A stretch of 57,826 nt of DNA from the NCBI GenBank assembly GCA_045579105.1, contig JAZNLM010000046.1, positions 1 through 57,826 of the forward strand, read 5' to 3'. This DNA is from Flemingiibacterium sp045579105. Lineage in GTDB: Bacteria > Bacillota > Clostridia > Oscillospirales > CAG-272. The translations under genes were made by a program, and so were the position numbers. The notes under the pieces were generated by a model. It did no database searches and had not been told where the DNA came from. It was given only the letters and a program-made list of their open reading frames with translations. Below, one piece after another: positions 7,141 to 15,814 of the stretch (position 1 is the stretch's first letter; each line of letters starts with the position of its first letter).

Positions 7141-8592
7141 ATGACTGAAAATACTTTTGCCGCAAAATTCGCGACAATACGAAAACAAAACGGTATCACC
7201 CAACAGAGCCTTGGCGCAATGCTTGGAGTCAGCAACCGCGCGGTTTCCAAGTGGGAAACCGGACTTGCATTGCCGTCTACCGAAAATGTATGTAAGCTTG
7301 CAAAAATATTTGGCGTGTCCGTCGACTATTTCTTTGCCACTGAAAACAAGGAAGTACAGAAAAAATCTGTATCTGCAGCAGGCATGAAATCCCTTACGGG
7401 CATATACCGCATTGGATGCGGTCCGTCAAGTTCACATACGATAGGCCCAGAGCGCGCTTGTGAGATGTTTAAGGAAAAGCATCCACAAGCGGACTCGTTT
7501 AAAGCCGTGTTGTATGGCTCGCTCGCGAAAACGGGTGTCGGTCACGGTACAGACAGAGTTGTCAAAAAAACTCTTGCGCCGAAGCCTTGCGAGATAATTT
7601 TCGATAAAAGCGACCGCCCCCTTATTCATCCGAATACAATGGAACTTTTCGCATACGAAAACTGCAAAGAAATTGCAAAGAGCCACGTTTTAAGCGTTGG
7701 CGGCGGCAAGATAGTTATTGACGGAGTTGAATTCGGCGAGGGCGATGACGTTTACTCGGTTGCTTCTTTTGAGAAGATTGCGGATTATTGTACCCGTGAG
7801 AATATCAGACTTTGGCAGTATGTTGAGAGGGTAGAGGGACACGAGATGCTCGAGTATCTTTCGCACGTGTGGCGTGAGATGAAGCGAAGTATAGCCGACG
7901 GTCTTGCCGATGACGGAATACTCCCCGGTGGTCTTGAAGTACAAAAGCGCGCAAAACAGCTTTACAGCTCACAGCATATCGATGAGTCTGCGGAAACACG
8001 CGAGAACCGAATGGTATGCGCGTTTGCATTTGCAGTATCCGAGCAGAATGCGTGCGCTGAACGTATAGTTACCGCACCGACTTGCGGTGCGTCCGGCGTT
8101 CTGCCTGCGGTGCTTTACTATCAGCAGCAAAAGCGTGGTTATTCCGATGATGAGATAGTCCACGCTCTTGCGGCAGGGGGTATCATCGGAAATCTCATCA
8201 AAACCAACGCGTCTATTTCTGGAAGCGAATGTGGCTGTCAGGCAGAGGTTGGAAGCGCTTGTGCTATGGCTGCGGCGGCTCTTGGTGAACTTTTCGGATT
8301 AAGCCTTGATAAAATCGAATATGCGGCGGAAATTGCCATTGAACATCACCTCGGTCTTACCTGTGACCCGATTTGCGGACTTGTTCAGATACCGTGTATT
8401 GAGCGTAACGCTGTTGCGGCTATGCGTGCAATCAATGCGGTTAGCCTTGCAAGCTTTTTGTCCGATTCAAGAAAAATATCTCTTGACAAGGTTATCGCCG
8501 TCATGAAGCAGACGGGACTTGATATCTCACATCAATACAAGGAAACCTCAGAGGGCGGTCTTGCAAAACTGAAAATGTCAGGGAATAAGTAG
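7141..8592 (+). CDS. XRE-type HTH domain fused to single-chain L-serine dehydratase
   Basis: This 483-residue protein joins a DNA-binding domain to an enzyme. Residues about 8-65 are a Cro/C1 (XRE) helix-turn-helix: 'RKQNGITQQSLGAMLGVSNR' continuing into 'AVSKWETGLALPS'. Residues about 84-225 match the beta-type domain of iron-sulfur L-serine ammonia-lyase ('GIYRIGCGPSSSHTIGP', 'LYGSLAKTGVGHGTD'). Residues 225-480 are the alpha/catalytic domain ('TAPTCGASGVLPAVL'). Cys366, Cys408 and Cys419 have the spacing expected for the [4Fe-4S] ligands. The reaction is serine to pyruvate plus ammonia, oxygen-sensitive and cytoplasmic. The junction is continuous, with no frameshift or internal ribosome binding site needed. 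The gene is monocistronic. The enzyme call is firm; the regulatory role of the HTH is inferred. Confidence 0.92.
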   Translation: MTENTFAAKFATIRKQNGITQQSLGAMLGVSNRAVSKWETGLALPSTENVCKLAKIFGVSVDYFFATENKEVQKKSVSAAGMKSLTGIYRIGCGPSSSHTIGPERACEMFKEKHPQADSFKAVLYGSLAKTGVGHGTDRVVKKTLAPKPCEIIFDKSDRPLIHPNTMELFAYENCKEIAKSHVLSVGGGKIVIDGVEFGEGDDVYSVASFEKIADYCTRENIRLWQYVERVEGHEMLEYLSHVWREMKRSIADGLADDGILPGGLEVQKRAKQLYSSQHIDESAETRENRMVCAFAFAVSEQNACAERIVTAPTCGASGVLPAVLYYQQQKRGYSDDEIVHALAAGGIIGNLIKTNASISGSECGCQAEVGSACAMAAAALGELFGLSLDKIEYAAEIAIEHHLGLTCDPICGLVQIPCIERNAVAAMRAINAVSLASFLSDSRKISLDKVIAVMKQTGLDISHQYKETSEGGLAKLKMSGNK

Positions 8593-8687
8593 AAAATATT
8601 ACGGTTTATGTCCACATTATCAAAATAATTTACGATAATGCAAAGGCAAGGAATATCTTTTGCGATACAATATGTACGAAAAATAAA

Positions 8688-9016
8688 ATGTTTTGTGTAG
8701 GTATTCCTATGGCTAAAAGAATTTGTAGTCCGGATTACGAATACGGCGAGCGTATTCAAAAGGCTGCGAAGCTTATTCGTAAGCACGCTCTTGACGTAAT
8801 GCTCGTAGTACAGTACGGCAGACTCGACAACCGTCAGACTAACCTCGTGTATTACACCACTCTCGCTTACGCCGAATAAGACACATACGAATTCTTCACT
8901 CAGACGGGGAGTTCTCCAAGCACTGCTTCACCGATTCCGCGCATAGTGCCAATAATGGGCTTGTTGACGAGATGGTGTATCTCTCGCTTGAGTGGCTTGG
9001 CAAGAGAATTAAGTAA
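8688..9016 (+). pseudogene. Gene debris: truncated M24/creatinase-like N-terminus plus an unrelated C-terminal fragment
   Basis: Between 8593 and 9196 no intact gene is present. From 8709 an open frame reads 'MAKRICSPDYEYGERIQKAA' then 'KLIRKHALDVML', which resembles the start of M24 (creatinase-type) peptidases. It stops at 8879 after only 57 residues. In another frame, 8886-9016 encodes 'LHSDGEFSKHCFTDSAHSAN' ending 'DEMVYLSLEWLGKRIK', which looks like a protein C-terminus from a different family. No good ribosome binding site or promoter was found. I read this as remnants of deleted genes; the parent families are uncertain. Confidence 0.4.
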
Positions 9017-9128
9017 TATTTATTTCTGGATAATACTATGCTTATAGATATTTGGACTTGCGTTGCTTCTATAAACCTCAGAATCTTTTTAACTGCACAG
9101 AAAGTCTACCTTACATCAAATAGACTTG

Positions 9129-9160
9129 AAAAATCCTACCCATATTCGGGTAGGATTTTT
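9129..9160. terminator. Bidirectional terminator downstream of spoIVB
   Basis: AAAAATCCTACCC (9129-9141) pairs with GGGTAGGATTTTT (9148-9160). It has a T-tract in both directions and serves spoIVB on the minus strand and the debris region on the plus strand. Confidence 0.88.
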
Positions 9161-9196
9161 GTGCTTAAAAAATACAATTTTATATTCTGCTTCATG

Positions 9197-10246
9197 TCAT
9201 TCTGAATTTTGACGATGCTGTGCCGCTAGCATATTTTCAATAAATATGCCGTATCCGCGGGTGGGATCGTTTACAAGTACGTGCGTAACTGCGCCGACAA
9301 GTTTACCGTTCTGGAGTATTGGCGAGCCACTCATCCCTTGAACGATACCACCAGTTTTTTCAAGCAGTACTGGGTCCGTAACAGTTACTACGAAGTTTTT
9401 GATGCTTCTGCCTGAGTGGTCGATATCGCTTATTTTTACGGCGTATTTACAAACGCCGCTGTTATCCGTGGTGCACCATAGCTCGGCATCGCCCTCGCAT
9501 ATTTCTTCTGCGTTACCTGCAAGTACGGTTTCATCCGAGATTCCCTTCGGATATTCGGCGAATATGCCGTAAACTCCACATTGGGTGTTGCAGAAAAGTG
9601 TACCTATTTTGCCTGAACTGAAGTATCCCTGAAGCTCGCCCGGTGCGCCTGCCTGTCCCTTTGTTATGCCGCTTATTGCCACGTTTACTACTGCACCACG
9701 TTTGAGCGGCGCAAGCTCGGTCGTACCGCTTTCACATATGCCATGGCCAAGTCCAGCAAAGCTGCCGTCATCGGGATTTACATATGTTACAGTACCGATA
9801 CCGGCAGTACCGTCGCGGATTAGTAGGCCTGCGCGGTATTTGCCGTCATCGTCGGACTTTACGGGTGAGAGTGTTGCGTCAAACTCATTGTCTCCGCGTT
9901 TTAGGGTTACTTTTATTGAGTTTCCGCTGCTTTGGTTTACGATATCCGAAACCTCAGATGCGGCGCTTACTTTTTTGCCGTCAAGAGCCAGAATTATATC
10001 CTTCTCGCGTATCCCTGCATCACGTGCAGGACATATATTGCCGTTACTGCTTTTGACGTCTTTTACCCCCACGACGGACACCCCTTCGGCGTAAAGCTTC
10101 ACGCCAAACGGTACTCCGCCGGGAATGAGTTTTGTATCCGTGCCGAGCGCGTGAAGTGTCGGCGCGCCCGTATATACAAATATTGCGAGGGCGCAGACGA
10201 TTGCTGATACCACACGCACAAATTTTACTTTTTTTATTGTTATCAT
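9197..10246 (-). CDS. spoIVB: SpoIVB-type signaling protease (family S55)
   Basis: In sporulating Firmicutes SpoIVB is made in the forespore, crosses into the intermembrane space, and triggers pro-sigma-K processing by cleaving SpoIVFA. This 349-residue protein has an N-terminal membrane anchor ('IVCALAIFVYTGA'), a PDZ domain around residues 70-125 ('ARDAGIREKDIILALDGKKV') and the S55 peptidase domain. That domain contains 'FAGLGHGIC' (catalytic His) and 'IVQGMSGSPILQNGK' (catalytic Ser), followed by 'GYGIFIENML' at the end. I start it at the ATG at 10246, which has GGAG 8 bases upstream; a TTG 21 bases earlier has no ribosome binding site. The gene is alone and diverges from the gene at 10488. 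Confidence 0.92.
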   Translation of the reverse strand: MITIKKVKFVRVVSAIVCALAIFVYTGAPTLHALGTDTKLIPGGVPFGVKLYAEGVSVVGVKDVKSSNGNICPARDAGIREKDIILALDGKKVSAASEVSDIVNQSSGNSIKVTLKRGDNEFDATLSPVKSDDDGKYRAGLLIRDGTAGIGTVTYVNPDDGSFAGLGHGICESGTTELAPLKRGAVVNVAISGITKGQAGAPGELQGYFSSGKIGTLFCNTQCGVYGIFAEYPKGISDETVLAGNAEEICEGDAELWCTTDNSGVCKYAVKISDIDHSGRSIKNFVVTVTDPVLLEKTGGIVQGMSGSPILQNGKLVGAVTHVLVNDPTRGYGIFIENMLAAQHRQNSE

Positions 10247-10302
10247 CGTTTTTTCTCCAAGCTGCAAATAATCATAGAGGGCGAAAAACGCCGCGAAAAT
10301 AA

Positions 10303-10348
10303 TTTGCGCCGTGCACGCGTTTGTATGAGTAACAATATTTGCGCCGTG
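10303..10348. repeat. 12-bp direct repeat upstream of spoIVB
   Basis: ATTTGCGCCGTG occurs twice, at 10302-10313 and 10337-10348, 35 bases apart, in the divergent region between spoIVB and the glycosidase gene. It may be a regulator site or a chance duplication. A GGCG-AAAAA-CGCC hairpin (about 10279-10291) lies beside it. Confidence 0.35.
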
Positions 10349-10487
10349 TGGAACAAAGCACGGAGTTTTGAAAAAAGGCGTAAAAAAACGATAAAATTTT
10401 ACATATTATTAACACGGACGTCGGGGACGTTTCCTATAATAGTAGTGTACAATTAGTTAAAAAGCTTACACGGGAAGGAGAGCTGTG

Positions 10488-11612
10488 ATGTCAGATATCA
10501 GGAGAAGTCCTAAAAAAGACAACGCGTTTTTGAATATCATTCGCAAAAAGCGCGTATTTATACCGCTTATAGCGCTGATGCTTATTGTGGCGGCATATAT
10601 TACATTTGTGTTTTCAAACATTCCGTTTGTAAAATTCTGGCGAACTATATATATTGAAACAGCTATGACTACCGGCGACCACCAGTGGCTTGCAACGGCA
10701 TTTATTCCGAAAAATATAATTGATGACGTAATGTCACAGCAGACGGACACGTCCGATGTTGTTGGCGGGCTGCAACCTATTGCTCCGGATGACAGGGTCG
10801 AAGAAGAAATTGATAAAGACGATATCCTAGGGCAAAAGAAGCTCGTTGTGGGAGAACCTGACTATGCCGGTTATACGGTGCTTGTCAACGATATCGAACA
10901 GGGAATAGTCATATCCGAAATTGTTGGTGAGATGTATAGAGGCAAGATAATGCTTATCGACGATCCCGCGCGAGTTTACCTTGGAACAACGCCTTACAAG
11001 CACGTTGAAGGACTTCGAATAAAGGCTATGATGTCGCACTACGGTGCCATTGCAGGTATTAACGCAAGCGGATTTTCTGATCCCGGCGACTCGGGACACG
11101 GCGGTGATATTATGGGACTGTCCTACTCGAACGGAGAATATTGGGGTTATCCCGTTACCTTTTACGGCGCGGTGCTTTTGACAGACGATGACAAGCTTGT
11201 TGTCGGAAATGTGAGCGATTGGGAAAAATACGATATTCGCGACGGTATACAATTCGGTCCTGTGCTTATTGCAGACGGGGTCTCGCAGATACAGGGCTCG
11301 GGTGGCTACGGCATACAGCCGCGTACCGCTATCGGCCAGCGTTCGGACGGCGTTATTGTATTCATCGTTATTGACGGAAGACAGCCCGCATGGAGTATCG
11401 GCTGTACTATGGGTGATCTTACCGAGGTGCTCGAGAAATACGATGTTGTGAATGCAGCATGCTGTGACGGTGGCTCGTCTAGTGTGCTTGCCTACAATGG
11501 CGAGGTTATAAACAAAAACAGCTCGCTTAATCCTACATACGGCAGGCGACTCCCGAATGCGTGGCTCGTAGCGCCGAAGAATATTTCGGAGGCTACGAAC
11601 GATGCAGAATGA
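10488..11612 (+). CDS. Membrane-anchored phosphodiester glycosidase-family protein (NAGPA/DUF2233)
   Basis: The 374-residue protein has a short cytoplasmic N-terminus, one membrane segment ('FIPLIALMLIVAAYITFVF', about residues 25-45) and an extracellular domain of the phosphodiester glycosidase (NAGPA, DUF2233) family, which removes N-acetylglucosamine or related caps from phosphodiester-linked glycans. Typical blocks are 'GAIAGINASGF', 'GPVLIADG', 'PRTAIGQRSDG' and 'ACCDGGSSSVL' near the C-terminus. The ATG at 10488 has GGAAGGAG 7 bases upstream; the preceding GTG is less likely. A TATAAT at 10435-10440 marks a promoter with a weak -35. It overlaps tadA by 11 bases, so the two form an operon. 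The physiological substrate, probably a wall glycan, is unknown. Confidence 0.85.
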   Translation: MSDIRRSPKKDNAFLNIIRKKRVFIPLIALMLIVAAYITFVFSNIPFVKFWRTIYIETAMTTGDHQWLATAFIPKNIIDDVMSQQTDTSDVVGGLQPIAPDDRVEEEIDKDDILGQKKLVVGEPDYAGYTVLVNDIEQGIVISEIVGEMYRGKIMLIDDPARVYLGTTPYKHVEGLRIKAMMSHYGAIAGINASGFSDPGDSGHGGDIMGLSYSNGEYWGYPVTFYGAVLLTDDDKLVVGNVSDWEKYDIRDGIQFGPVLIADGVSQIQGSGGYGIQPRTAIGQRSDGVIVFIVIDGRQPAWSIGCTMGDLTEVLEKYDVVNAACCDGGSSSVLAYNGEVINKNSSLNPTYGRRLPNAWLVAPKNISEATNDAE

Positions 11613-12087
11613 TGAAAAATTCATGCGCCGCGCGCTCGAGCTTGCAGGCAAAGCGGCAAAGCTTGGCGAAGTGCCCGTGGGTGCTGTTGTAGTGCTTGAC
11701 GGCAAGATAGTTGCCGAGGCGTACAATCGCCGCGAGTGTGACAAAAACGCTATCGCGCATGCGGAGCTTCTCGCCATTGATGCAGCGTGCAAAAAACTCG
11801 GCGGATGGCGGCTGCATAAGTGCGATTTGTATGTGACGCTCGAGCCGTGTCCGATGTGCGCAGGTGCGATAGTTAACTCGCGTATAAAGCGAGTTATAAT
11901 TGGCGCGAAGGATGCAAAAGCTGGCGCAATGGGAAGTGTGATTAATCTTAATTTCTATCCTCTCAACCATAAGCCCGAGCTTGTTTTCGGCGTTTGTGAG
12001 AGGGAAGCTTCCGAAATTTTAAAAGAGTTTTTTGTCACACTTCGTCAAAAGCGAGAAAAAGGCAAGGATGCCTCGCAAACTCCATAA
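11602..12087 (+). CDS. tadA: tRNA-specific adenosine deaminase
   Basis: TadA converts the wobble adenosine of tRNA-Arg(ACG) to inosine. This 161-residue protein has the zinc-dependent deaminase motifs: 'AIAHAELLAI' (zinc His and proton-shuttling Glu) and 'TLEPCPMCAGAI' (two zinc Cys). It starts 'MQNDEKFMRRALELAGKAA', as expected for TadA. The gene begins inside the end of the upstream glycosidase gene (11-base overlap), which indicates translational coupling. A terminator at 12166-12204 ends the unit. Identification is firm. Confidence 0.94.
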   Translation: MQNDEKFMRRALELAGKAAKLGEVPVGAVVVLDGKIVAEAYNRRECDKNAIAHAELLAIDAACKKLGGWRLHKCDLYVTLEPCPMCAGAIVNSRIKRVIIGAKDAKAGAMGSVINLNFYPLNHKPELVFGVCEREASEILKEFFVTLRQKREKGKDASQTP

Positions 12088-12165
12088 TCGCGACTATCGT
12101 ATCCGCCTTTCTCGGTTTTGGGTAAAACAAACAGAAAATAAAACTTTGATAAACAAATATTTTGG

Positions 12166-12204
12166 ACGCGCTTGGAAAAATCAACATCTCGGGCGCGTTT
12201 TTTT
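12166..12204 (+). terminator. Terminator after tadA
   Basis: ACGCGC (12166-12171) pairs with GCGCGT (12193-12198), followed by a run of seven T. The stem is short with a large loop, but the T-tract is strong. Confidence 0.7.
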
Positions 12205-12229
12205 GTGAAAAATTTATCCGTATTCGCAC

Positions 12230-12258
12230 TTGTAGTAAAAAACTTTCTGTGGTATAAT
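12230..12258 (+). promoter_or_regulatory. Promoter of the phosphomutase-like gene
   Basis: TTGTAG (12230-12235), 17 bases, TATAAT (12253-12258), upstream of the gene at 12327. Confidence 0.75.
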
Positions 12259-12326
12259 ATAAAATGAATAGTTATGCTCGTGCATAACCGTTTGCAAATG
12301 ATTCATTTTGAAGGATATTAGTTACT

Positions 12327-13538
12327 ATGAAATATTTTGTTTTACTCTGCGACGGTATGGCAGACTATAAAATTGAACAGCTCGGGGGCGTAACTCCGAT
12401 GGCGGCGGCAAATAAGCCTATGATGGATGAACTGGCTAAAAAGTCGCTTTGTGGTACCGTTTCAAACGTTCCCGAAGGAATGGTTCCCGAATCCGATACC
12501 GCCAATATAGCGGTGCTCTCGTACGACCCCAAAATATACAGCAAGGGGCGTTCTCCGCTTGAAGCAGTTTCTATGGGACTTACAATGCGTCCAGAGGATA
12601 CCGCATATCGCTGCAACGTGGTTACAATCAGTGAAGAAGAGGAAAACTATGATGACAAGGTAATGCTTGACCACTCCGCAGACGAGATAACAACCGCCGA
12701 GGCAAGCGAGCTTATCCGCGCTATGGAAGAGCATTTCGGAACGGAGTTCCGTCATTTCTACGCAGGCGTAAGCTACCGTCACTGCATGATATGGAACAAT
12801 ACTCCTTCCGAGTATGATTTTATGCGTCCTCACGACATTCTCGGTCAAAAAATATCCGAGCATTTACCAAAGGGTGAGGCAGGCAGACCTTTCTATGAGC
12901 TTATGCGCGCAAGCTATGATATTCTTAACCACCATCCCATAAACGAGGCTCGACGTGCGCGCGGACTCCGTCCTGCCAACTCCATTTGGCTGTGGAGCCC
13001 CGGCAAGAAGCCGCAGCTTCCGAACTTCTACGAGAAATGGGGGATAAGAGGCGCAGTTATCTCTGCAGTCGACCTTATCAAGGGAATCGGACTTTGCGCA
13101 GGTCTTCAGTCAATAGACGTTGAAGGCGCCACTGGCAACGTACACACCAACTTCACAGGCAAGGCAGACGCGGCTATTGAAGCTTTTGAAAACGAAAAGA
13201 ACTTCGTATACGTTCACGTTGAAGCACCTGATGAGTGCGGCCACAGAGCAGAAATTGAAAATAAGGTGCTCTCTATCGAAAAGATTGATGAACTTATTCT
13301 TCGTCCGGTATACGAGTATCTTGAATCCACCGGCGAGGACTTCAAGATCATGGTGCTTCCTGATCACCCCACTCCCATAGCGCTTCGAACACATTCTATG
13401 GAGCCCGTTCCGTTTATGATATATTCTTCGACGGGAGAAAAGCAGGGCGTTGACAAGTTCACGGAAGAAAGCTGTGAGGCTAAGGGATTCTATATCGAGC
13501 ATGGTTACGATCTTTTGTCTTACGTTATAGAAAAATAA
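12327..13538 (+). CDS. Archaeal-type cofactor-independent phosphoglycerate mutase family; possible homoserine kinase
   Basis: This 403-residue protein belongs to the alkaline-phosphatase-fold phosphomutases of the ApgM type. It has 'VLLCDGMADY' (metal Asp), 'PESDTANIAVLSYDP' (nucleophilic Ser), 'RCNVVTI', 'EAPDECGHRAE' and 'VLPDHPTPIA' (metal Asp and His). Members act as phosphoglycerate mutases in archaea. A bacterial subset has been proposed to be an alternative homoserine kinase from its association with threonine genes. No canonical GHMP-type thrB is in this window, and thrC lies 3.7 kb downstream in the same direction. The threonine role is therefore plausible but unproven. It has its own promoter and is followed closely by lepB. 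Confidence 0.8.
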   Translation: MKYFVLLCDGMADYKIEQLGGVTPMAAANKPMMDELAKKSLCGTVSNVPEGMVPESDTANIAVLSYDPKIYSKGRSPLEAVSMGLTMRPEDTAYRCNVVTISEEEENYDDKVMLDHSADEITTAEASELIRAMEEHFGTEFRHFYAGVSYRHCMIWNNTPSEYDFMRPHDILGQKISEHLPKGEAGRPFYELMRASYDILNHHPINEARRARGLRPANSIWLWSPGKKPQLPNFYEKWGIRGAVISAVDLIKGIGLCAGLQSIDVEGATGNVHTNFTGKADAAIEAFENEKNFVYVHVEAPDECGHRAEIENKVLSIEKIDELILRPVYEYLESTGEDFKIMVLPDHPTPIALRTHSMEPVPFMIYSSTGEKQGVDKFTEESCEAKGFYIEHGYDLLSYVIEK

Positions 13539-13564
13539 ACTACATCCGAAGAGGAGAAATTGTT

Positions 13565-14158
13565 ATGAATACATCTCCGAATGAAAATACACAAAATCCC
13601 GAAGAAGGTACCTCAAAGGGTATAAAACTTGTACGCGAGCTTTACGACTGGGTGGAGATATTTGTTGCGACCATGTCGATCATACTGCTTATTTTCACGT
13701 TTTTTGTGCGTATTGCGTATGTTGATGGTCCTTCAATGGAGAATACCCTTCATGACGGCGAAACGCTTGTGGTAAGCAACCTTTTCTACACACCAAAGCA
13801 GGGCGATATCATAGTTTTTCAGGCACCTGACAGTCACGTTGAAGGCGGTGTTGTAAAGCGTGTTATTGCCACACAGGGGCAGGTAGTCGACATTGACTTT
13901 GATATGTGGCGTGTAACCGTTGACGGGGTGACGCTTGACGAGCCGTACGTTTACTTCCGAAACGGATATCGCATGCTTTCAAGCGATGTTTCATTTCCAG
14001 TGATAGTACCTGAAGGCTGTGTTTTCGTTATGGGCGATAATCGCAACGAGTCAAATGACAGCCGAGGCTCAGATATAGGTTTCGTTGACACTCGCTTTAT
14101 CTTCGGACACGTACTGTTCCGCGTAACACCGCTGAGTAAATTCGGCACTGTCGATTAA
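13565..14158 (+). CDS. lepB: Signal peptidase I
   Basis: This protein removes signal peptides from proteins exported through Sec or Tat. It has 197 residues: a polar N-terminus, one membrane segment ('IFVATMSIILLIFTFFVRI', about 32-50), the catalytic serine in 'DGPSMENTL', the catalytic lysine in 'GGVVKRVIA', and the conserved 'VFVMGDNRNESNDSR'. This is a typical single-span Gram-positive SipS-type enzyme. GAGGAG lies just before the ATG. It sits between the phosphomutase gene (26-base gap) and rbgA (10-base gap), so it is in an operon. Its likely clients here include the two secreted subtilisin-family proteins. Confidence 0.94.
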   Translation: MNTSPNENTQNPEEGTSKGIKLVRELYDWVEIFVATMSIILLIFTFFVRIAYVDGPSMENTLHDGETLVVSNLFYTPKQGDIIVFQAPDSHVEGGVVKRVIATQGQVVDIDFDMWRVTVDGVTLDEPYVYFRNGYRMLSSDVSFPVIVPEGCVFVMGDNRNESNDSRGSDIGFVDTRFIFGHVLFRVTPLSKFGTVD

Positions 14159-14168
14159 GGAGAAAGTT

Positions 14169-15038
14169 ATGCCATCTGAAGTAATACAGTGGTTTCCCGG
14201 ACATATGGCCAAAACCAAGCGGCTTATCACAGAATGTCTGCCGCTTGTTGACATAGTTATAGAAATACTTGATGCTCGTATTCCGCAAAGTTCGAAAAAT
14301 CCAGATCTCGAACGCCTTTGCGCGAATAAGCCGCGCCTTACGGTGCTTTCCAAATCGGGACTTGCAGATCCCGAGATAAGCAAAATGTGGCGCGAGTACT
14401 ACAAAGCAAAGGGGCAGGAGGCAATATTCTACGACTGCCGCGATGGAGTTAATATGAACGCTATCGAGCCTGCGATAAAGCGTGTACTTGAGGAAAAGCT
14501 CGAACGCTACGAGTCAAAGGGTATGACCGGACGACGCCTCAAGGCGATGATGGTTGGAATACCGAACGTGGGAAAATCCTCGCTTATCAACAAGCTTGCT
14601 GGCGCAGGCAAGGCGAAGGTTGAGGACAGACCGGGCGTTACGCGCACAAAGCAGTGGATACCTACTACTATCGGTATTGATCTACTCGATATGCCGGGCG
14701 TACTCTGGCCAAAATTTGAGGACAAAACCGTTGGCGAAAACCTCGCGATAACGGGCGCTATAAAAGACGATATTCTCGATATTGAGCACATTGCGATACT
14801 GCTTGTGGGCAGACTTCGCAAGACTGCGCCCGACAAGCTTTCCGAGCGTTACAAACTCGGTGATATGTCACAGTACGAGAATCTTGAGGACTGGGAGCTT
14901 TTCGAGGTTATAGGCAAAAAACGCGGATTTCTCATCTCGGGCGGCGAGATAAATTACGAGCGTACCGCAACGATGCTCCTCGACGAGTACCGTGGTGCGA
15001 AAATCGGACGCATTACTCTTGAATTACCGCCGCAGTGA
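14169..15038 (+). CDS. rbgA: Ribosome biogenesis GTPase RbgA (YlqF)
   Basis: RbgA is a circularly permuted GTPase needed for a late step in 50S subunit assembly. The 289-residue protein starts 'QWFPGHMAKTKR', the family hallmark. Permuted G motifs follow: a weak G4 'VLSKSGLAD' comes first, then G1 'GIPNVGKSSLINKL', the G2 threonine in 'GVTRTKQW' and G3 'DMPGVLWP'. A C-terminal domain follows. The G4 reads LSKSGLAD where family members usually have N-K-x-D, a mild deviation. AAGGAGA lies upstream of the ATG and the gene is 10 bases after lepB. The lepB-rbgA-rnhB order is common in Firmicutes and supports the call. Confidence 0.94.
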   Translation: MPSEVIQWFPGHMAKTKRLITECLPLVDIVIEILDARIPQSSKNPDLERLCANKPRLTVLSKSGLADPEISKMWREYYKAKGQEAIFYDCRDGVNMNAIEPAIKRVLEEKLERYESKGMTGRRLKAMMVGIPNVGKSSLINKLAGAGKAKVEDRPGVTRTKQWIPTTIGIDLLDMPGVLWPKFEDKTVGENLAITGAIKDDILDIEHIAILLVGRLRKTAPDKLSERYKLGDMSQYENLEDWELFEVIGKKRGFLISGGEINYERTATMLLDEYRGAKIGRITLELPPQ

Positions 15039-15199
15039 TGTGTGAGTATATGGTCGCTTTTTGAGGAAAGCTTCGCAAAAACTATATATTAGTGGATGAT
15101 TTTGGCTAAACACTTCGAATAACGGCTATTTACCATAGGAGGACGCGTGGACCTTACACGGCAAATCGTTTCGTGTAATCGTCTGTTTTGGAGGCCAGT

Positions 15200-15814
15200 A
15201 TGGATTTTACTATTGAAAACGAATATGTGGCTCATGGGTACAAGATAATTTGCGGCACGGATGAGGCAGGTCGCGGACCGCTTTGCGGCAATGTTGTCGC
15301 AGGCGCTTGCATATTGCCTGCCGATATAGACCTTCCTTATCTCAACGACTCCAAGAAGCTTACAGAAAAACGCCGTGATGCCCTTTACGACCTCATAATA
15401 GAAAAAGCGATTTCGTGGGCAGTTGCCGAGGCGACACCCTTGGAAATTGACGAATATAATATACTCAATGCATCGCAGCTTGCTATGAGACGTGCGGTGG
15501 CAAAGCTTACTCCATCGCCTGATCTTACACTCGTTGACGGAAACGTGGCGCGCGAGTTTACTATGGACACCGTCACAATCGTGGGGGGCGATGCAAAATC
15601 GCCTTCAATTGCCGCGGCGTCGATACTTGCAAAGGTCACGCGCGACCGCGAACTTTACGAGCTTGATAAGACGTATCCCACGCTTCTGCTCGCAAAGCAC
15701 AAGGGCTATCCAACCAAGGCGCACTATGAAGCGCTTAAGGCGTACATAGCCGAGAACGGCGAAATACCGTCTATATACCGCCGAAGCTTTCTTAAAAATT
15801 TGGATACGAAATGA
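15200..15814 (+). CDS. rnhB: Ribonuclease HII
   Basis: Ribonuclease HII cleaves RNA in RNA-DNA hybrids and single ribonucleotides in DNA. The 204-residue protein has 'GTDEAGRGPLCG' (catalytic Asp-Glu), 'LNDSKKLTEKRRDAL' and 'LVDGN' (catalytic Asp), and ends with the typical 'HKGYPTKAHYEAL'. I use the ATG at 15200 because GGAGG (15190-15194) precedes it; the frame also extends to an unlikely TTG at 15188. A leader of about 160 bases separates it from rbgA and contains a short hairpin, ACACG/CGTGT. It overlaps yraN by 4 bases (ATGA), implying translational coupling. Confidence 0.94.
   Translation: MDFTIENEYVAHGYKIICGTDEAGRGPLCGNVVAGACILPADIDLPYLNDSKKLTEKRRDALYDLIIEKAISWAVAEATPLEIDEYNILNASQLAMRRAVAKLTPSPDLTLVDGNVAREFTMDTVTIVGGDAKSPSIAAASILAKVTRDRELYELDKTYPTLLLAKHKGYPTKAHYEALKAYIAENGEIPSIYRRSFLKNLDTK

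Noticed and set aside
10827..11792. 321-codon minus-strand open frame opposite the glycosidase gene and tadA
   Set aside because: Both opposite-strand genes have clear motifs; this frame spans two genes and has no ribosome binding site.
15145..15210. Short leader ORF (GTG at about 15145) before rnhB
   Set aside because: A GGAGG precedes it, but the peptide runs out of frame into rnhB and resembles nothing; not enough evidence for a leader peptide.
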